DNA of 64,000 nucleotides from Blepharisma japonicum (taxonomy: Eukaryota; Ciliophora; Heterotrichea; Heterotrichida; Blepharismidae): assembly GCA_949751835.1 (NCBI GenBank), contig CATKHK010000045.1:124001-188000 (forward strand). Direction: 5' to 3'. The notes beneath the pieces were generated by a model. It had not been told where the DNA came from, searched no databases, and worked only from the letters and a program-made list of their open reading frames with translations. This document shows, piece after piece, positions 12,100-23,221 of the stretch (positions within the stretch are counted from its first letter, which is position 1; each line of letters begins with the position of its first letter). A program made the translations under genes and the position numbers.

Positions 12100-12486
12100 T
12101 TACCATTCATCTCCTCCGAAAAGATCCATTGCGCCTTCAACGACTTCTTCTTCTGCAGGCTCTTCCTTCTTTTCCTCTGGTTTAGCTTCCTCTTTAGCAG
12201 CTGTAGTGCCAGATTGAGCAGCTGAGCCAGCAGGTGCACTTCCACCAGCGCCTAAATTGCTTAGTAATCTTGCAAGGTCTTGTCCCTTTAAGGCATTTGC
12301 AAAGAGTGTAGGCCAATACTTTTCAACTTGATTTCCAGATGCTGTGAGGATTTTTGAGATTTTGTCAGCCTAAATGAAGGATACTGTGATATCTGAGGCA
12401 TCATCGTGAAGAATTAAAGCTGCAAAAACGCAAGAAAGTTCATCATGCTCAGCTTTTGATAGTGATGTTCTTGATACAGCAGCCAT
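12100..12486 (-). CDS. RPLP1: 60S acidic ribosomal protein P1
   Basis: Spliced length 123 residues. The N-terminal helical domain reads HDELSCVFAALILHDD, then ADKISKILTASGNQVEKYWP and LFANALKGQDLARLL, matching P1 rather than P2. A Gly/Ala hinge (NLGAGGSAPAGSAAQ) leads to a Lys/Glu-rich stretch and the acidic end MDLFGGDEW, where most eukaryotes have GFGLFD. P1 and P2 form the stalk of the large subunit that recruits translation GTPases. One 15-nt intron (12370-12384) splits the first domain. No TGA codon is used and the final Trp is TGG. Confidence 0.93.
12370..12384 (-). other. 15-nt intron
   Basis: GTATCCTTCATTTAG on the minus strand, phase 0, in the P1 gene. Splicing removes an in-frame TAG and joins ACA to GCT, which restores the usual P1 spacing. 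Confidence 0.85.
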
Positions 12487-12685
12487 AGATTAATTATGGA
12501 TTCCCAAATTGCATATTGAATCATCTTAATAATCAAAAAATTTGGTTCTGATCAACTTAGGCTTGCTTGATAGGACAAGATAGCCAAAATATTATATGAA
12601 CAGATAACCTATAATATTAATCTTTATAAGAAATTGATAAACTTAGAAGCGAATCTTGGCAGAAAAAGGAGAGCTATTCGTCTGT

Positions 12686-13456
12686 TTAGTAGTGAAGTTT
12701 TCTTATATTTTTAGCATCTGCTTTTATTCCAGTAACAGGGCAAGATTTAAACACATCAACATGCCCTTTGATACAAGAATAGCAAAATACATACCCCGAA
12801 ACTGATAAAGCTGCTGGGTTAACAATATTTTTCCGACATATTCCGCAGTATCCTTTCTGGACCTTACTTTCTTTATAAGGAGCAGAAACATCTGCCACTT
12901 CCGTTAATTCTGGTGGCTTAGACCTTGATGAAACCCATAGCTCAAGTCCTTTAATCAAAAGCAATACAAAAATAAATACATATCCCATTGAGTTGCTTCC
13001 TTGCTGCCTAACCACCTTATGCCTAAGTATTGAATAAGCAGGAGCAAAATAAGGAAAATTCAAATAAAGATAAGAAATCATATGAATCCCCTTGATAATA
13101 TCATGTGAAGAGTGTAGAATACGAGAACTCTGACCAGGAATCCTTTTGCTTAATAAAGGCAAAATATAATTTACAACAAGATACTTCAATATATCAAATT
13201 TTGATGTGAAAATGCGCCTCAATGAATAAAAGCTTTCAGAAAAATTTGAGTTTGTTTTTAGCAATGAGTAAAGGTCAAGAGACCCTAAAAATAATGATGA
13301 AATCTCATCTTGATAATACCTAAAAGGAGTAAGCACTGAAAACTTTTCACAAAAAACTCCTAAAACAAATTTGATGCTTTGCCAGATCATATCTTGCAGT
13401 CTGTCTTGCATAACCATCTCATAAAATGTTGGCTCTTTGTTTTCAAACGAGTCCAT
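12686..13456 (-). CDS. PEX12: Peroxin-12, peroxisomal RING protein
   Basis: A 256-residue protein without TGA codons or introns. The N-terminal domain matches PEX12: PTFYEMVMQDRLQDMIWQS, LLSKRIPGQ and YLYLNFPYFAPAYSILRHK, with a hydrophobic segment at about 155-175. The C-terminus is the degenerate RING: CGICRKNIVNPAAL, then GYVFCYSCIKGHV and KSCPVTG, with the reduced Zn-ligand set typical of PEX12. PEX2, PEX10 and PEX12 form the peroxisomal membrane ubiquitin ligase that monoubiquitinates the import receptor PEX5. At 256 residues it is shorter than animal PEX12 (about 360) but has both ends. Its start lies 30 bases from the stop of the upstream gene. Confidence 0.93.
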   Translation of the reverse strand: MDSFENKEPTFYEMVMQDRLQDMIWQSIKFVLGVFCEKFSVLTPFRYYQDEISSLFLGSLDLYSLLKTNSNFSESFYSLRRIFTSKFDILKYLVVNYILPLLSKRIPGQSSRILHSSHDIIKGIHMISYLYLNFPYFAPAYSILRHKVVRQQGSNSMGYVFIFVLLLIKGLELWVSSRSKPPELTEVADVSAPYKESKVQKGYCGICRKNIVNPAALSVSGYVFCYSCIKGHVDVFKSCPVTGIKADAKNIRKLHY

Positions 13457-13486
13457 ATTGTGATAAAATTAATTTAATACATATTT

Positions 13487-15133
13487 TTACTGTTTAGTAA
13501 AGCCTTTCACTTTATAAGTCTGAGGTTTCAGTCTCACATAAAAAGGAGATGAATAATGATTTAAAATCTGAGTAAACTCTGGCAATGCTGCTTGAAAAGA
13601 TAACGAGCCAGGATTTTCGCCACTAGGAATATCTTCAGAAATAGAATTCAATACGGATTGAGTTCTATTTACAATAGGAGCCTCATTTGTAGTTGGTCTA
13701 TGTATTTTCTTGGGCTTATTAAAAGTTTTAGATAAAGGTAAAACAACATAGTGTTTTCTGTTATCATGAGTGCTTGGTCTTCATACAGGTCTATTGTCAA
13801 AAGATGGAGGCTTATAGGGCTGCTGTGTTTTTTGGGCGTATGTAAAAGTTGGGCTATTAATTTTGTTGTCACCGCTTGCAGTTTTCTTTTGAACTTCTGC
13901 TTCAGTTTTTGGGTATATCATATCAGCATCCCATCTGCTTAAATTATAAGACATTGTTGCTCTTAAATAGCTCGGCGATTTAGACCTGCTATCACTTCTT
14001 TTCCCAGCTTTAGGGGATGAATATCGTGTTTCCAATGCTTTTGGCAATTTTAGAGGTACTTCTTTTTTAGGGACGTATCTTAATGGGACTGATTCAGACA
14101 TTCTTGTGACTGTTGCCCTTGTGGGCATGAAATGATGAGTTATTGGTCTTGTACTTTCCATTAAATCCTTTTGGTAAAGAAAAGGCAGTAAATTTTGCTG
14201 CGGCTTCGATTTAGGAATTTTATATGAAATGAACCCTTTTTTGATTTTTTCTTTTCTTTCTTTTTCCTTTCTGCGTTGAATCACAGAGTCATCTTCGCTG
14301 CTTTCATCTGCAATTTCATCAACTTCTTGGTTGATTTCGTCAAAAAATTCAATATTACCTTGAGAAGACAGAATTGTATCTCCTAAAAGGCCGTCTTTAG
14401 GAGTAGATATAAAAGAACTAGCAACACTAGGGACTTTTGTAAGCTCATGATCTTCTATTACAGTAACCATTTGTTGTGCAGTCTTATCATCAATTGAGGG
14501 TTCTCTTGATTTGTTTGGTGACTTTTGGTTAAATTTAAGCTTTCGTTTGTATTTTCTCATTCTATATTTAATTACCTTAAACGAAAGCTTGTTTTCTTTA
14601 TATATTTTTTTGATTTTCAATAATGCCAATTTTTCACATATTTCTTTAAGCCTTGCTTCTTTATAAATTTCGAACTTCAAGCCATTTATAATCATTCTTG
14701 CCTTCATATATAGTAGCCCAGTCCCAATTATTCCATATATTCTCTTTAATTTTTCTTCTAGCATCATCTCATAGACTTTCTTTAGTCTTTTTATTTTTTG
14801 TAAAAATAAAAATTTTCTTGCACATTTTTGGATCTTCTTTGCACTGATCTCAGGCATAATTCCTACGCTATAAACGCAAAAATCACTTGTGTATTGAAGT
14901 GAATTCATCCATACCTTGATAGCTCTTTCTTTAAACATGATAATTTCCTATCTAAAATTTACATCATCATATTGTTTCCTTGTTAAATATCCTCTGGCAA
15001 TCTTTTGTATTTTTGTTGCACATTGGTTCATGAATGATATTTCTATATCCTTTTTTTGATGCTCGGTCTTGACTAGTGCCAATTTTTCTTCGAGTTGATT
15101 ATAACTGGCATTGAAGACTTTAACTCCTCTCAT
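13487..15133 (-). CDS. IQ-motif protein with basic helical core
   Basis: Spliced length 543 residues, one TGA-Trp (FDNRPVWRPST) and one 15-nt intron at 14948-14962. I place the start at MRGVKVFNAS (ATG complement 15131-15133), which leaves 46 bases to the divergent neighbour. Two IQ-like motifs are clear: ATKIQKIARGYLTRKQY and AKKIQKCARKFLFLQKI, so calmodulin or centrin binding is likely. A strongly basic helical region follows (KIKKIYKENKLSFKV, RMRKYKRKLK), then an acidic patch (EVDEIADESSEDDS) and a long basic, Pro/Ser-rich tail. It is probably a cytoskeletal or basal-body protein; the family is not recognised. Confidence 0.75.
14948..14962 (-). other. 15-nt intron
   Basis: GTAAATTTTAGATAG on the minus strand, phase 0, between the two IQ motifs. 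Splicing joins GAT to GAA and unites two frames otherwise split by TAG. Confidence 0.85.
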
Positions 15134-15179
15134 ATTTATTCTTCCATTTAAAAACTGCAAACAGTATTTTTGTATTAAT

Positions 15180-17576
15180 ATGAGCAGAAGACATAAGTCA
15201 ATTGACTCAAAAGTTCAAAGCCAGCGTCATCGGACAAAGAAATCTTTGCCTCCTATTTCACACCATCTCCGAGATATTTCAGATAATTCAGCTAGAGCTA
15301 CACCATGTGATAAGACCCCTGAATTAAGCTTATATACATATTTCAACGATCAAAGTTTTACATCTAAAGAGCACACCACAGCTCATAAATTTTTTAATCA
15401 TGAGCCTCTATCTCCTGTTTCTCCATCTCCGGATTTTTTATCTCGATCTGTTATAATTCCAAATGAAACTCCAACTCCAAAAATACTTATAAATCCTTCA
15501 CTTCAATTAATTGGAAAAACTTCGAAATGAGAAATAATGGAAAGGGTTGAGAATTATGAGATAAAAAGAATCCAAAAAGTAAACCCAAAAAGAAATTTTA
15601 AAGTTTTGAGTGATGAATTCTATATGTGATTTCAATGCTATAGTGAAATTGTACCATTAATTAAAATCCAATCAGAGGAAACAGCTAAGGCTGTTTCGAA
15701 AATAAATGAATATATTTTATCACTGTTTTCAGAAGTTACTCATCAGTTTAGGATTCAAAATAAAGAAAGAAAAGAAGAGAAATTTGGACTTGAGAAAAAA
15801 CTTCAAGACTGTAAAGAAATAATAAGAAAAATGCAAGGAGATTCTGAAGAAAGGCTGAAAGAGTCACAAATAGATGAAGAAAAAATAAAAAAAGAAATAA
15901 ATGAAATTTTTGGAGATGATGATAGGGAATATCAGTTGTTAAAGCAAAAGGCGAATAGATTAAATAGTATCAGAAGTGGCGCAACTACAGAAGTGCTAAA
16001 TGAGATTTATAATGATATGATGCAAGAAAGGGAAATCCCTTCACTAAGAAATTATGATAATCCAATTCTAAAACCTGAAGACATTGAAAAAAATTTGATG
16101 AAAAACTTCCGAATTTTACAAACAAATACTGCTCGTCGAGTTCATAAAATCTTTGAGTCAAAACAAGTCAAGCTTGATAACTTTGCTCAAACTGAAGAAG
16201 CATTTATTGAACCTCAAAAATACGATGAAGCTAATAAAAAGATTGAAAGATTAGAAAAACAATTTCATCAATTAGCTTATGAGCATAATGCAAAAATCGA
16301 GGAGATCTCTAGTTTGAATAAAGAAATTAAAACTCTAAATTTTGAAAAAGAAGACATGAAAATGATTCTCTCAAGAACTCAAAAAGAAGCTGAGATCATG
16401 ATGGAAGAAGTAGCAAAGCTTAAAAAAGAAAACCTAAAATTAAAAACAGAAATGGATGAAGGAAAAACTGAATTGGCGAACAGATTAGCTGAGAAGAAAA
16501 ATTTGGAGATGAGGATTGAACAGCAATCAAAGAGAATTGAAAAACTAGTAGAAAAAACTGAGGGATATGAAAGACTAATCAAAGAAAATGGGGAAAAAAT
16601 AAAAGAGCTTGAAGAAAAAAATAAACTGTCTCAAGAAAGGCTGAATAAAGAAATTTCGAAAGGAATTTTAAGCTCTAAGCATACATCAACAAATAATATG
16701 TCAGGCAGTTCTAACTCTATAATTATACCTCAGGCCGGGCTTGAAAATGATGAGGAAAACCAAAATATCTTTCAGAAATCAGACTCAAACTCCACAATTG
16801 ATTTCAACGCACGAGCCATATCAAGACTGAGCATGGATACAAACTGCTCACAATCAACAGGAGTCACCCAATCGATTACAAAGCATCAACCACGAAATTC
16901 ATTTTTAAGTAAAGTAGATGAATTGCAACCTACTCCAGCTAATACAAAATCTCAATTGAAAAAGCATATAAATAAGGAAACAGATTACGTTAATAAATCA
17001 TCCAAAAAATCTGTACTGAATAATGAAGAAAACAGATCTGAAGAGGATGAACTGCAACTGGACAAAAAGTGAAGGGAAAGCATTATTGCAACTATAGACA
17101 GTCATAATTCAACTTCCCCAACTTCTTATCTGAGTGACCCATATTTAAGGATTAGCAAAAAAGCAAGAATAGGAGAAAATGGTATCCCAATTCAGCTTTT
17201 TGATGAAGACAGCTCAACTTTAGAACTAAGCATTAAAAATGCCAGAGAAAACTCCAAAGGGATTCAATATAACTGGGAAACCCCAGATATGGATTTTAAT
17301 GATGAAAAATTTTATGATTCTAATGGAAATATTGTATATTTAGTGCCGTTTAATCCAAATAATGTTTATGGCTTAAGCGGCGACAATTACCATCATACTC
17401 TAAAACAAATTTTCCAAGCTCAGCCTAAAATTCCAGATCTAAAAGATTCAGTTATGTTCCGACCAAACTATGTTTTAGATAGAAATGAAGATATAATGTT
17501 GGATAAACTGAGAAAGAAACACAAAAAGAAGAACAAAATAGCAAAGCAAGCAATAATTTCACCATACCTACAATAA
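15180..17576 (+). CDS. Long coiled-coil protein
   Basis: A 798-residue protein in one frame when three TGA codons (15528, near 15627 and 17070) are read as Trp. It starts MSRRHKSIDSKVQSQRHR, a basic disordered head with Ser-Pro sites. Residues about 180-500 are mostly helical, with a long coiled coil (for example EEVAKLKKENLKLKTEMDEG). The C-terminal third is Ser/Asn-rich and ends in a basic KLRKKHKKKNK segment. No catalytic domain is visible. It shares a short divergent intergenic region with the IQ protein and ends tail-to-tail, two bases from the MORN gene. A structural cytoskeletal role is inference. Confidence 0.75.
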
Positions 17577-17578
17577 AA

Positions 17579-18700
17579 TTAATTAGTAAATTGCAAATAT
17601 GATATAGAAGAATTATTGGCAAATTTTCCCATATTTCATTCTCCTTCAATTTCAATGATTTTTTTTCCATCTTCAAAATGGGAACATTTTCCGATCCCAT
17701 CTTTCTTATCCTTTTTCCATTCGCCATCATAAACATCAAAGTGTCCATTATTATCAATTTCTACTGAATGGCCAACTCCATCTCTCATATCATTTATTCA
17801 GTCCCCTATATACCGAATTCCATCTGTGCCTGTATAGTTGCCTTTTCCAAATCTTTTCCCATCAATTCAGCTTCCATTGTACCAGCTTCCATCAGCATAT
17901 GTGCATTCACCATTCCCATTTGGCTTAGAATCATTGATTTCACCAATATAAATTCTACCATCTTTAAATGCTATACATCCTTTCCCAAACATTTTATTGT
18001 TCTTCCATCATCCTTCATATCTTGAGCCTTCAAAAAGAGTTAAAATTCCATACCCTTCTCTTTGGCCATGATTAAATTCCCCTTGATAATGCCATTGCTT
18101 GTTGTGAAGCTCTCCATATCCATGTGGAAATCCTCCAGCAAATTCCCCCTCAAAGTATGAGCTTTTATCTTTATATTCATATCTTCCATAGCCCGATATT
18201 TCTCCATTTATCATTTCACCTCTATAAAATGCTCCAGATTTTCAATAAATTTCTCCTTGACCCTCAGGAAATCCATTAAAAAATTGCCCTTGATATTCGA
18301 ATATTGAATTTTTCAGGATTCCATATCCATTTTGTTTATCATCTTTTCAGTGCCCAACATAAGAGTCTTCATTGATTCAATACATCTCTCCTTTTCCATT
18401 TTTCAAATCATTTTGAAAATTACCTCTATAAACATCTCCATTGGTATTCTTATAAATCCCATAACCATGCTTAAGATTATTTTTTCAGCTGCCAGTATAA
18501 ATATTTCCAATACTTAAGGACATTTGCCCATTTCCTTCTATTTTGCCCATTACAAAATTTCCTTTATAAATATCTCCATTCTGGTATTTCAAAATTCCTA
18601 GACCATTTGGAATTCCATCTATATGATATCCCATATATTCAGAGCCATCTTCTAAAGTTAAACTTTCAGTGAAAATTTTTTTTGGGGTATTTTTTGCCAT
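17579..18700 (-). CDS. MORN-repeat protein
   Basis: A 373-residue protein made almost wholly of MORN repeats of about 23 residues. Examples are GSEYMGYHIDGIPNGLGILKY, GDIYKGNFVMGKIEGNGQM, YFEGEFAGGFPHGYGEL and GRIYIGEINDSKPNGNGECT. Eight TGA codons all fall where repeats have Trp (for example the W of GSWIDGKRFGKG and GDWINDMRDGVG), which is strong internal evidence that TGA is Trp. MORN proteins of this kind link membranes to cytoskeleton in protists or bind phosphoinositides. No additional domain is present. The stop TAA (17579-17581) lies two bases from the stop of the convergent gene. Confidence 0.9.
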
Positions 18701-18945
18701 TCTGACAATTAAAGAGTTTCTCTGTTAATTCCATTTTTAAGTACACTTAGAAGAAGCAAAATAGCTTATAATCATAGATTATAATCAAAATCTTAAATTA
18801 TTTTTAATGTGCAAGGTCTCAATTTTTTACTAATTTTTTTTCTATTCCATCATTATTTATATAGTGTATCATTACTGTAAGTAATCACGATTTATCGATC
18901 TAAATTTTTCATAAAAAGATTCTTATGAAAATTATTTTTACATTC

Positions 18946-20232
18946 TTATGATTCTAGTGACTCCAAAACCACTCTGTTGAGATGACTTGCAACCAAATGG
19001 GGCCAATGTTTTGGCATGTTTTTTGACTGCCTGTAATATGCATTTCCTGTGATTCTTTGGTAAAACAAAACATATGAGTCTTTGTCTAGCAAGGGTTCTT
19101 CATCAGCATAATAAGCATCAGAATCATCAAAAAATTGCCAAGTTTGATTATTCTTATGCCTAACAGTGGCTGTATAGTGCCTGCTCTTCAAATTTGACTC
19201 ATAATTAATTTTTGCAAACATCTCATATACTGGATTTTCCTTCTGAAATGCTGAAACCCATTGAGCTATGTCTATTTTATAGCTTGCTCTTTCAAATAAT
19301 TGCTCCTTCACATGATTCCTCTTTGTATTTATTTCTTTTCGTTTTAAATGTATAATTAATATTGGTGGAACTTTTCAAAGATCAATTTTTTTAATTGCCT
19401 TTACCCCATGGTTGCATCTGGGGCAACACCAAGATTTGTCTAGCTCTTCAGGCCGAGTAAAAAGCTCAAGGCAGTCCTCAATTGAAACCGGCTTTTCTTT
19501 GTGTGGAATAGCCAAACTTAAAGAAAAAAAAATTTCAAATGTCTGAGTTGCAAAATTGCACTCAGTGCAAGTAAGAGTAGATCTCAATTACCCTTGGAAT
19601 AGATCAACGACAATTGAAGAGTTTTTGTCTAATTCTTCTTGCCATGCTTGAGCAGCTTTTAGCTCTGAAGTTTTGTTTGATTTTAGGGGACTCAATAGAG
19701 GAATTTTATTTGCTCGATTTAAATCTTCGTTTATCAAATTTAAAAGAGCTAAAAGAAGTTCGTAAGCATCATTTTCTTTTCTTGGAGTTATTGTCCCTAT
19801 AGTATTCCAAATTGACTTCACAAAAAATCTAGGGACCATCACGTCATATGATTTAGTTCAATAAGCATTTGCTAGCTCTGCAAATGCTAAAGTGACTTCT
19901 CTTCGGTTACCATTTTGATTCAGTAAATTCAGGTCTTTTATATGAACCCTGGAAAGAAAATAATCCATCAATGGTTGGCAGTTGAATAAGCACTGTAAGA
20001 CTGAATTAATATAGCACGTATTTCCTAGGTTTTCTAACCCAGAAACTCCGATATCCTTTGAATTATTGAATTTATCTGAATTAAACGTGTTAGGGATTGC
20101 CAAATAGTTGTCTTGAATTATAGTGTATATTTCTTGCTCATTTTCATCAGTTCGTGTGTTGATCACACTGATACTTGTTTCTTTGTTGCTTTTTTCTTCT
20201 CTTTCAACATCTTTGCAGCATCCGCTTCCCAT
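18946..20232 (-). CDS. Ubiquitin-specific protease (USP) with one in-frame TAA
   Basis: A 428-codon frame starting MGSGCCKDVERE, a myristoylation and palmitoylation candidate, so membrane-attached. The Cys box reads GLENLGNTCYINSVLQCLF and the His box SRHYTATVRHKNNQTWQFFDDSDA, so the catalytic Cys, His and Asp are present. A Cys-pair finger (CTEC and CCPRC) and VPPILIIHLKR complete the USP fold. Two TGA codons are Trp (AYWTKSYDV and DLWKVPP). Unusually, TAA at 19588-19590 interrupts the canonical box: FQG, TAA, LRSTLTC, where families usually have a polar residue such as Gln. No 15-nt intron explains it. It could be a pseudogene, a CAA-to-TAA change, readthrough or a sequencing error. Confidence 0.8.
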
Positions 20233-21556
20233 CTTGTAATATTTTTTAATTTTGCCATGTACAAGAAAATGATGCAATATCAGTTAGTTTGTCCAGTGAA
20301 AATGGTAGAAATAGCTTTTAGTTCGACAAATGCCTTAATTTTTATAAAATGGTTTTTTATAAATATTAAGTAGGATAATTAAGCCTATAATAAAATAGCA
20401 TCCATAATTAAATGATGAGAGTCTTTAAGCTGCATAGCGCCTTTATTAAGAAGAATTATTAGCCAAAATTCTTTGCCTTCATAATGAATTTAATAAGTGA
20501 CACAAAGAATAACTAACTGTCTTTTTAATTCTAAGTCTGTTAGGCTAATTAATTAAAAAGATTTAGCCAACTAAAATGCTCATTTCAGTAATGCTTTTTG
20601 TTTTTTATTATTCAATTTATAAAAAACACTTTTGAGCTTTTATTTCAACAAGATAAAGAAATTCAGTAAAGCTTAAATACGAAAATCTTAAATTCAAGAT
20701 CGTCATTAGCCAGAAAGCTTTCAGAATATGAGAGCTGCCTTATGCTTATAATTTATTTTGGTGGAGCCAATAATTGATTAAATTGCTTATTGGATTGAAA
20801 TTCATTTTAATTAATAGATATAGATCTAGAGTAATAGGATCATTTTATTATGGAAATTAAGGTCTCTGTAAAATTACTGATCATTATTTTATCAGTGCTT
20901 AGAAATTGTTTCTGTTTAGTTTTTAATGCTTATGTAGAGACTATATTCAATAATCATCTAAGGTAGAAAGAATAGTAAATTTTTTGCCCTGAAAGGACTA
21001 AAGAGGAGAGGAGTAAATTTGATCAAGGCCACTGGCTCATGACTAATATCACATAATCTAGCATATTGTCATTTAACTTAGCACTTATTATGCCATTTTT
21101 GTATCCATTTAAAATAAAGTATTTCAGGCAGCATATTTTAAACAATGTTTTAGATTTTTTAGAGAAATTATAAAAAGACATAAATGCGAAAATAATTTTT
21201 AAGGAGTACTCAATCTAGAGCAATTTTAATTTCATTCATTTTCAAATAGTAAAAAGCACAAACATAGGAAAATATTCTTGATCTTTCTAAAAAATCTTTT
21301 CATTCATATTTGCTTTTCTACTCCTTTCCCTTATCTAAGTGGCATTGGATTAGTAGTTTTCTTGTGATTCATTATATAGATGATCTTAATTTCTGATTTT
21401 CTATCATATGATGTAGATAGCGTCCTTCCAAAATTCCATTTTTAAAAGTGGAATAAACTTTACTTTAGATTCAAACAAAGGCAGAATAAATTTCAAAAAC
21501 CTCAATAAAGATTCGGTTTTATAAAATTATTAAATCATTTTATTTTCTTTATTTAT
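20233..21556. other. Intergenic stretch of 1.3 kb
   Basis: No gene is supported. At 21433-21454 there is a near-perfect 22-base palindrome (ATTCCATTTTTAAAAGTGGAAT). The rest is AT-rich with a few slightly GC-richer patches (near 20985-21050) that show no open frame. Confidence 0.4.
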
Positions 21557-22036
21557 TTAGAACAACACAAATTGTTTTCTTGCTGATCCAAAGATTTGAT
21601 TTGGTTGAACCTTAAGAACGTTGAATCTGACGGTTTTAGATAAAGGTCGGCATTGGCCAATTGTCACAATATCTCCTTCCTTTACATGTTGAAAGGCTGG
21701 TGAGCAGTGAGCTGAAATGTTTTTGTGTCTCTTCTCAAACCTTTTGTACTTGGGGATGTAGTGAAGATAGTTTCTTCTAAGAATGATTGTGTGCTTCATC
21801 TTTGTCGAAATGACCATACCTTTCAGAATTCTTCCACGGATAGAAACATCTCCTGTGAATGGGCATTTCCTATCAACATAAGCTCCTTCAATGGCTTCTT
21901 TCGGAGTTTTGAAACCAAGACCAACATTTTTCCAGTATCTCACTCCTTTTGTTGTTTTCTTTGTGAAGAACTTCTTGCTCTTTAGCGAGACTCCGTCTTG
22001 TCTCATAAAGGCTTTCTCCGTTTGTACATCCGCCAT
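21557..22036 (-). CDS. RPS11: 40S ribosomal protein S11 (uS17)
   Basis: A 159-residue protein starting [10 protein letters not shown], aligned with the animal start MADIQTERAY; an in-frame ATG six codons upstream is probably not used. Family signatures follow: [69 protein letters not shown] and [20 protein letters not shown]. uS17 binds 18S rRNA in the small subunit. No intron and no TGA codon. It sits alone between two stretches of intergenic DNA on the downstream side and the ankyrin gene upstream. Confidence 0.97.
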   Translation of the reverse strand: MADVQTEKAFMRQDGVSLKSKKFFTKKTTKGVRYWKNVGLGFKTPKEAIEGAYVDRKCPFTGDVSIRGRILKGMVISTKMKHTIILRRNYLHYIPKYKRFEKRHKNISAHCSPAFQHVKEGDIVTIGQCRPLSKTVRFNVLKVQPNQIFGSARKQFVLF

Positions 22037-22105
22037 TGTTAAGATTATGGCCACTACAATAAAAGTTAGAATTATATAAAAAATTAATGTCGCAGTAATT
22101 TACGG

Positions 22106-23221
22106 TTATCCTTGAGGATTGAACTCATTCGTACTCATAAACGGGGTTGCAATGTTAGAATCGAACGGTTTTATTGAGCTCATCATGCTTTGTCTAGTAT
22201 GATCATCATTTTCAAGGCATTTTTGTAAATCAAAATTATCCTCAAATTCTCGGTCAAGTTTTAGCTCTTCTAATGTTTTAGGGATATGAGGCTTTATAAT
22301 TTTATTCCTTTTTTCTATTTGAGCTTTCGTCACATTTACTCCACGAGTTATCAGCTGTTTTTCTACGTATTTAATTAAATTACGATCTTCTAACAATAAA
22401 AGAGTTTCTTCGTGCATATAAGTGATATCTATTCCAATATTTTCAGCCAAGTATGAAAAGCATTCCAAAAATGCTGCTGTAGGCTTCTTCTTACTGCCAG
22501 CAGCTGCCACTTGTATAGCATTTTCATTCCTTTTATTAAGAACTCTGAAATTTGCATGGCAACTTTCATTCAAAAATTTCATCATTGCATAATTCCCGTT
22601 TCTGCAAGAAATCAAAGCGCAGTTTTCTCCAGTAAAATCGTCTTGAAAATCGATATCAAGTTGATACGGACAATATGGTGAAGTTTTGAAGTAATTATAT
22701 ACAAAACTAATTAAATTGATATGACCTTGTTCACAAGCCATATGAATTGCTGTATAAGTTATCAGTTGAGGTGTTTCCATTGCCTGATTCGTATTGAAAT
22801 TTATAGTAACACTTTCTTCTTGGACAATAACAGTTTCTTTATTCAGTGATAAGTAATAAGGTAAAAAACACTCTAAAATATCCGTGTGGCCTTTTTGGCA
22901 AATAAATTCAAGTACATTTATTTTTTGTCTTTCAAGTAAAGAACACATTTCTTGGATGCTCGCACCCATCTTTTCGCAGAGATGCTTAAATACATCGGCT
23001 TTGCCAAGGTATAGAGCATATGCAAGAGCGTTGAGCGAAATTCCTTTAATAGTTATGATTGGCTCATCTATCATAGACGATTCTGATGACTTTGTATTGG
23101 CATCAGTCATGTGAATGAATTCTTTTAAGCCTCTAGCATTATTTCGTTCAATTGACTCACGAACCTTTTGAGTGATATGCAAATATTTTTGACGTCTTAA
23201 CTCACTATTACAACAGCCCAT
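22106..23221 (-). CDS. Ankyrin-repeat protein with MGCC lipid anchor
   Basis: A 371-residue protein without TGA or intron. It begins MGCCNSELRRQKY, a strong dual-acylation signal. Ankyrin-type repeats run from about residue 60 to 265: NALAYALYLGKADVFKHL, NVLEFICQKGHTDILECF, YTAIHMACEQGHINLISFV, NCALISCRNGNYAMMKFL, NAIQVAAAGSKKK. The C-terminal hundred residues are helical, with a basic patch, and Ser-rich at the end. It is probably a membrane-tethered protein-interaction scaffold. No specific orthologue is recognised. It lies 69 bases upstream of the ribosomal S11 gene on the same strand. Confidence 0.8.
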   Translation of the reverse strand: MGCCNSELRRQKYLHITQKVRESIERNNARGLKEFIHMTDANTKSSESSMIDEPIITIKGISLNALAYALYLGKADVFKHLCEKMGASIQEMCSLLERQKINVLEFICQKGHTDILECFLPYYLSLNKETVIVQEESVTINFNTNQAMETPQLITYTAIHMACEQGHINLISFVYNYFKTSPYCPYQLDIDFQDDFTGENCALISCRNGNYAMMKFLNESCHANFRVLNKRNENAIQVAAAGSKKKPTAAFLECFSYLAENIGIDITYMHEETLLLLEDRNLIKYVEKQLITRGVNVTKAQIEKRNKIIKPHIPKTLEELKLDREFEDNFDLQKCLENDDHTRQSMMSSIKPFDSNIATPFMSTNEFNPQG

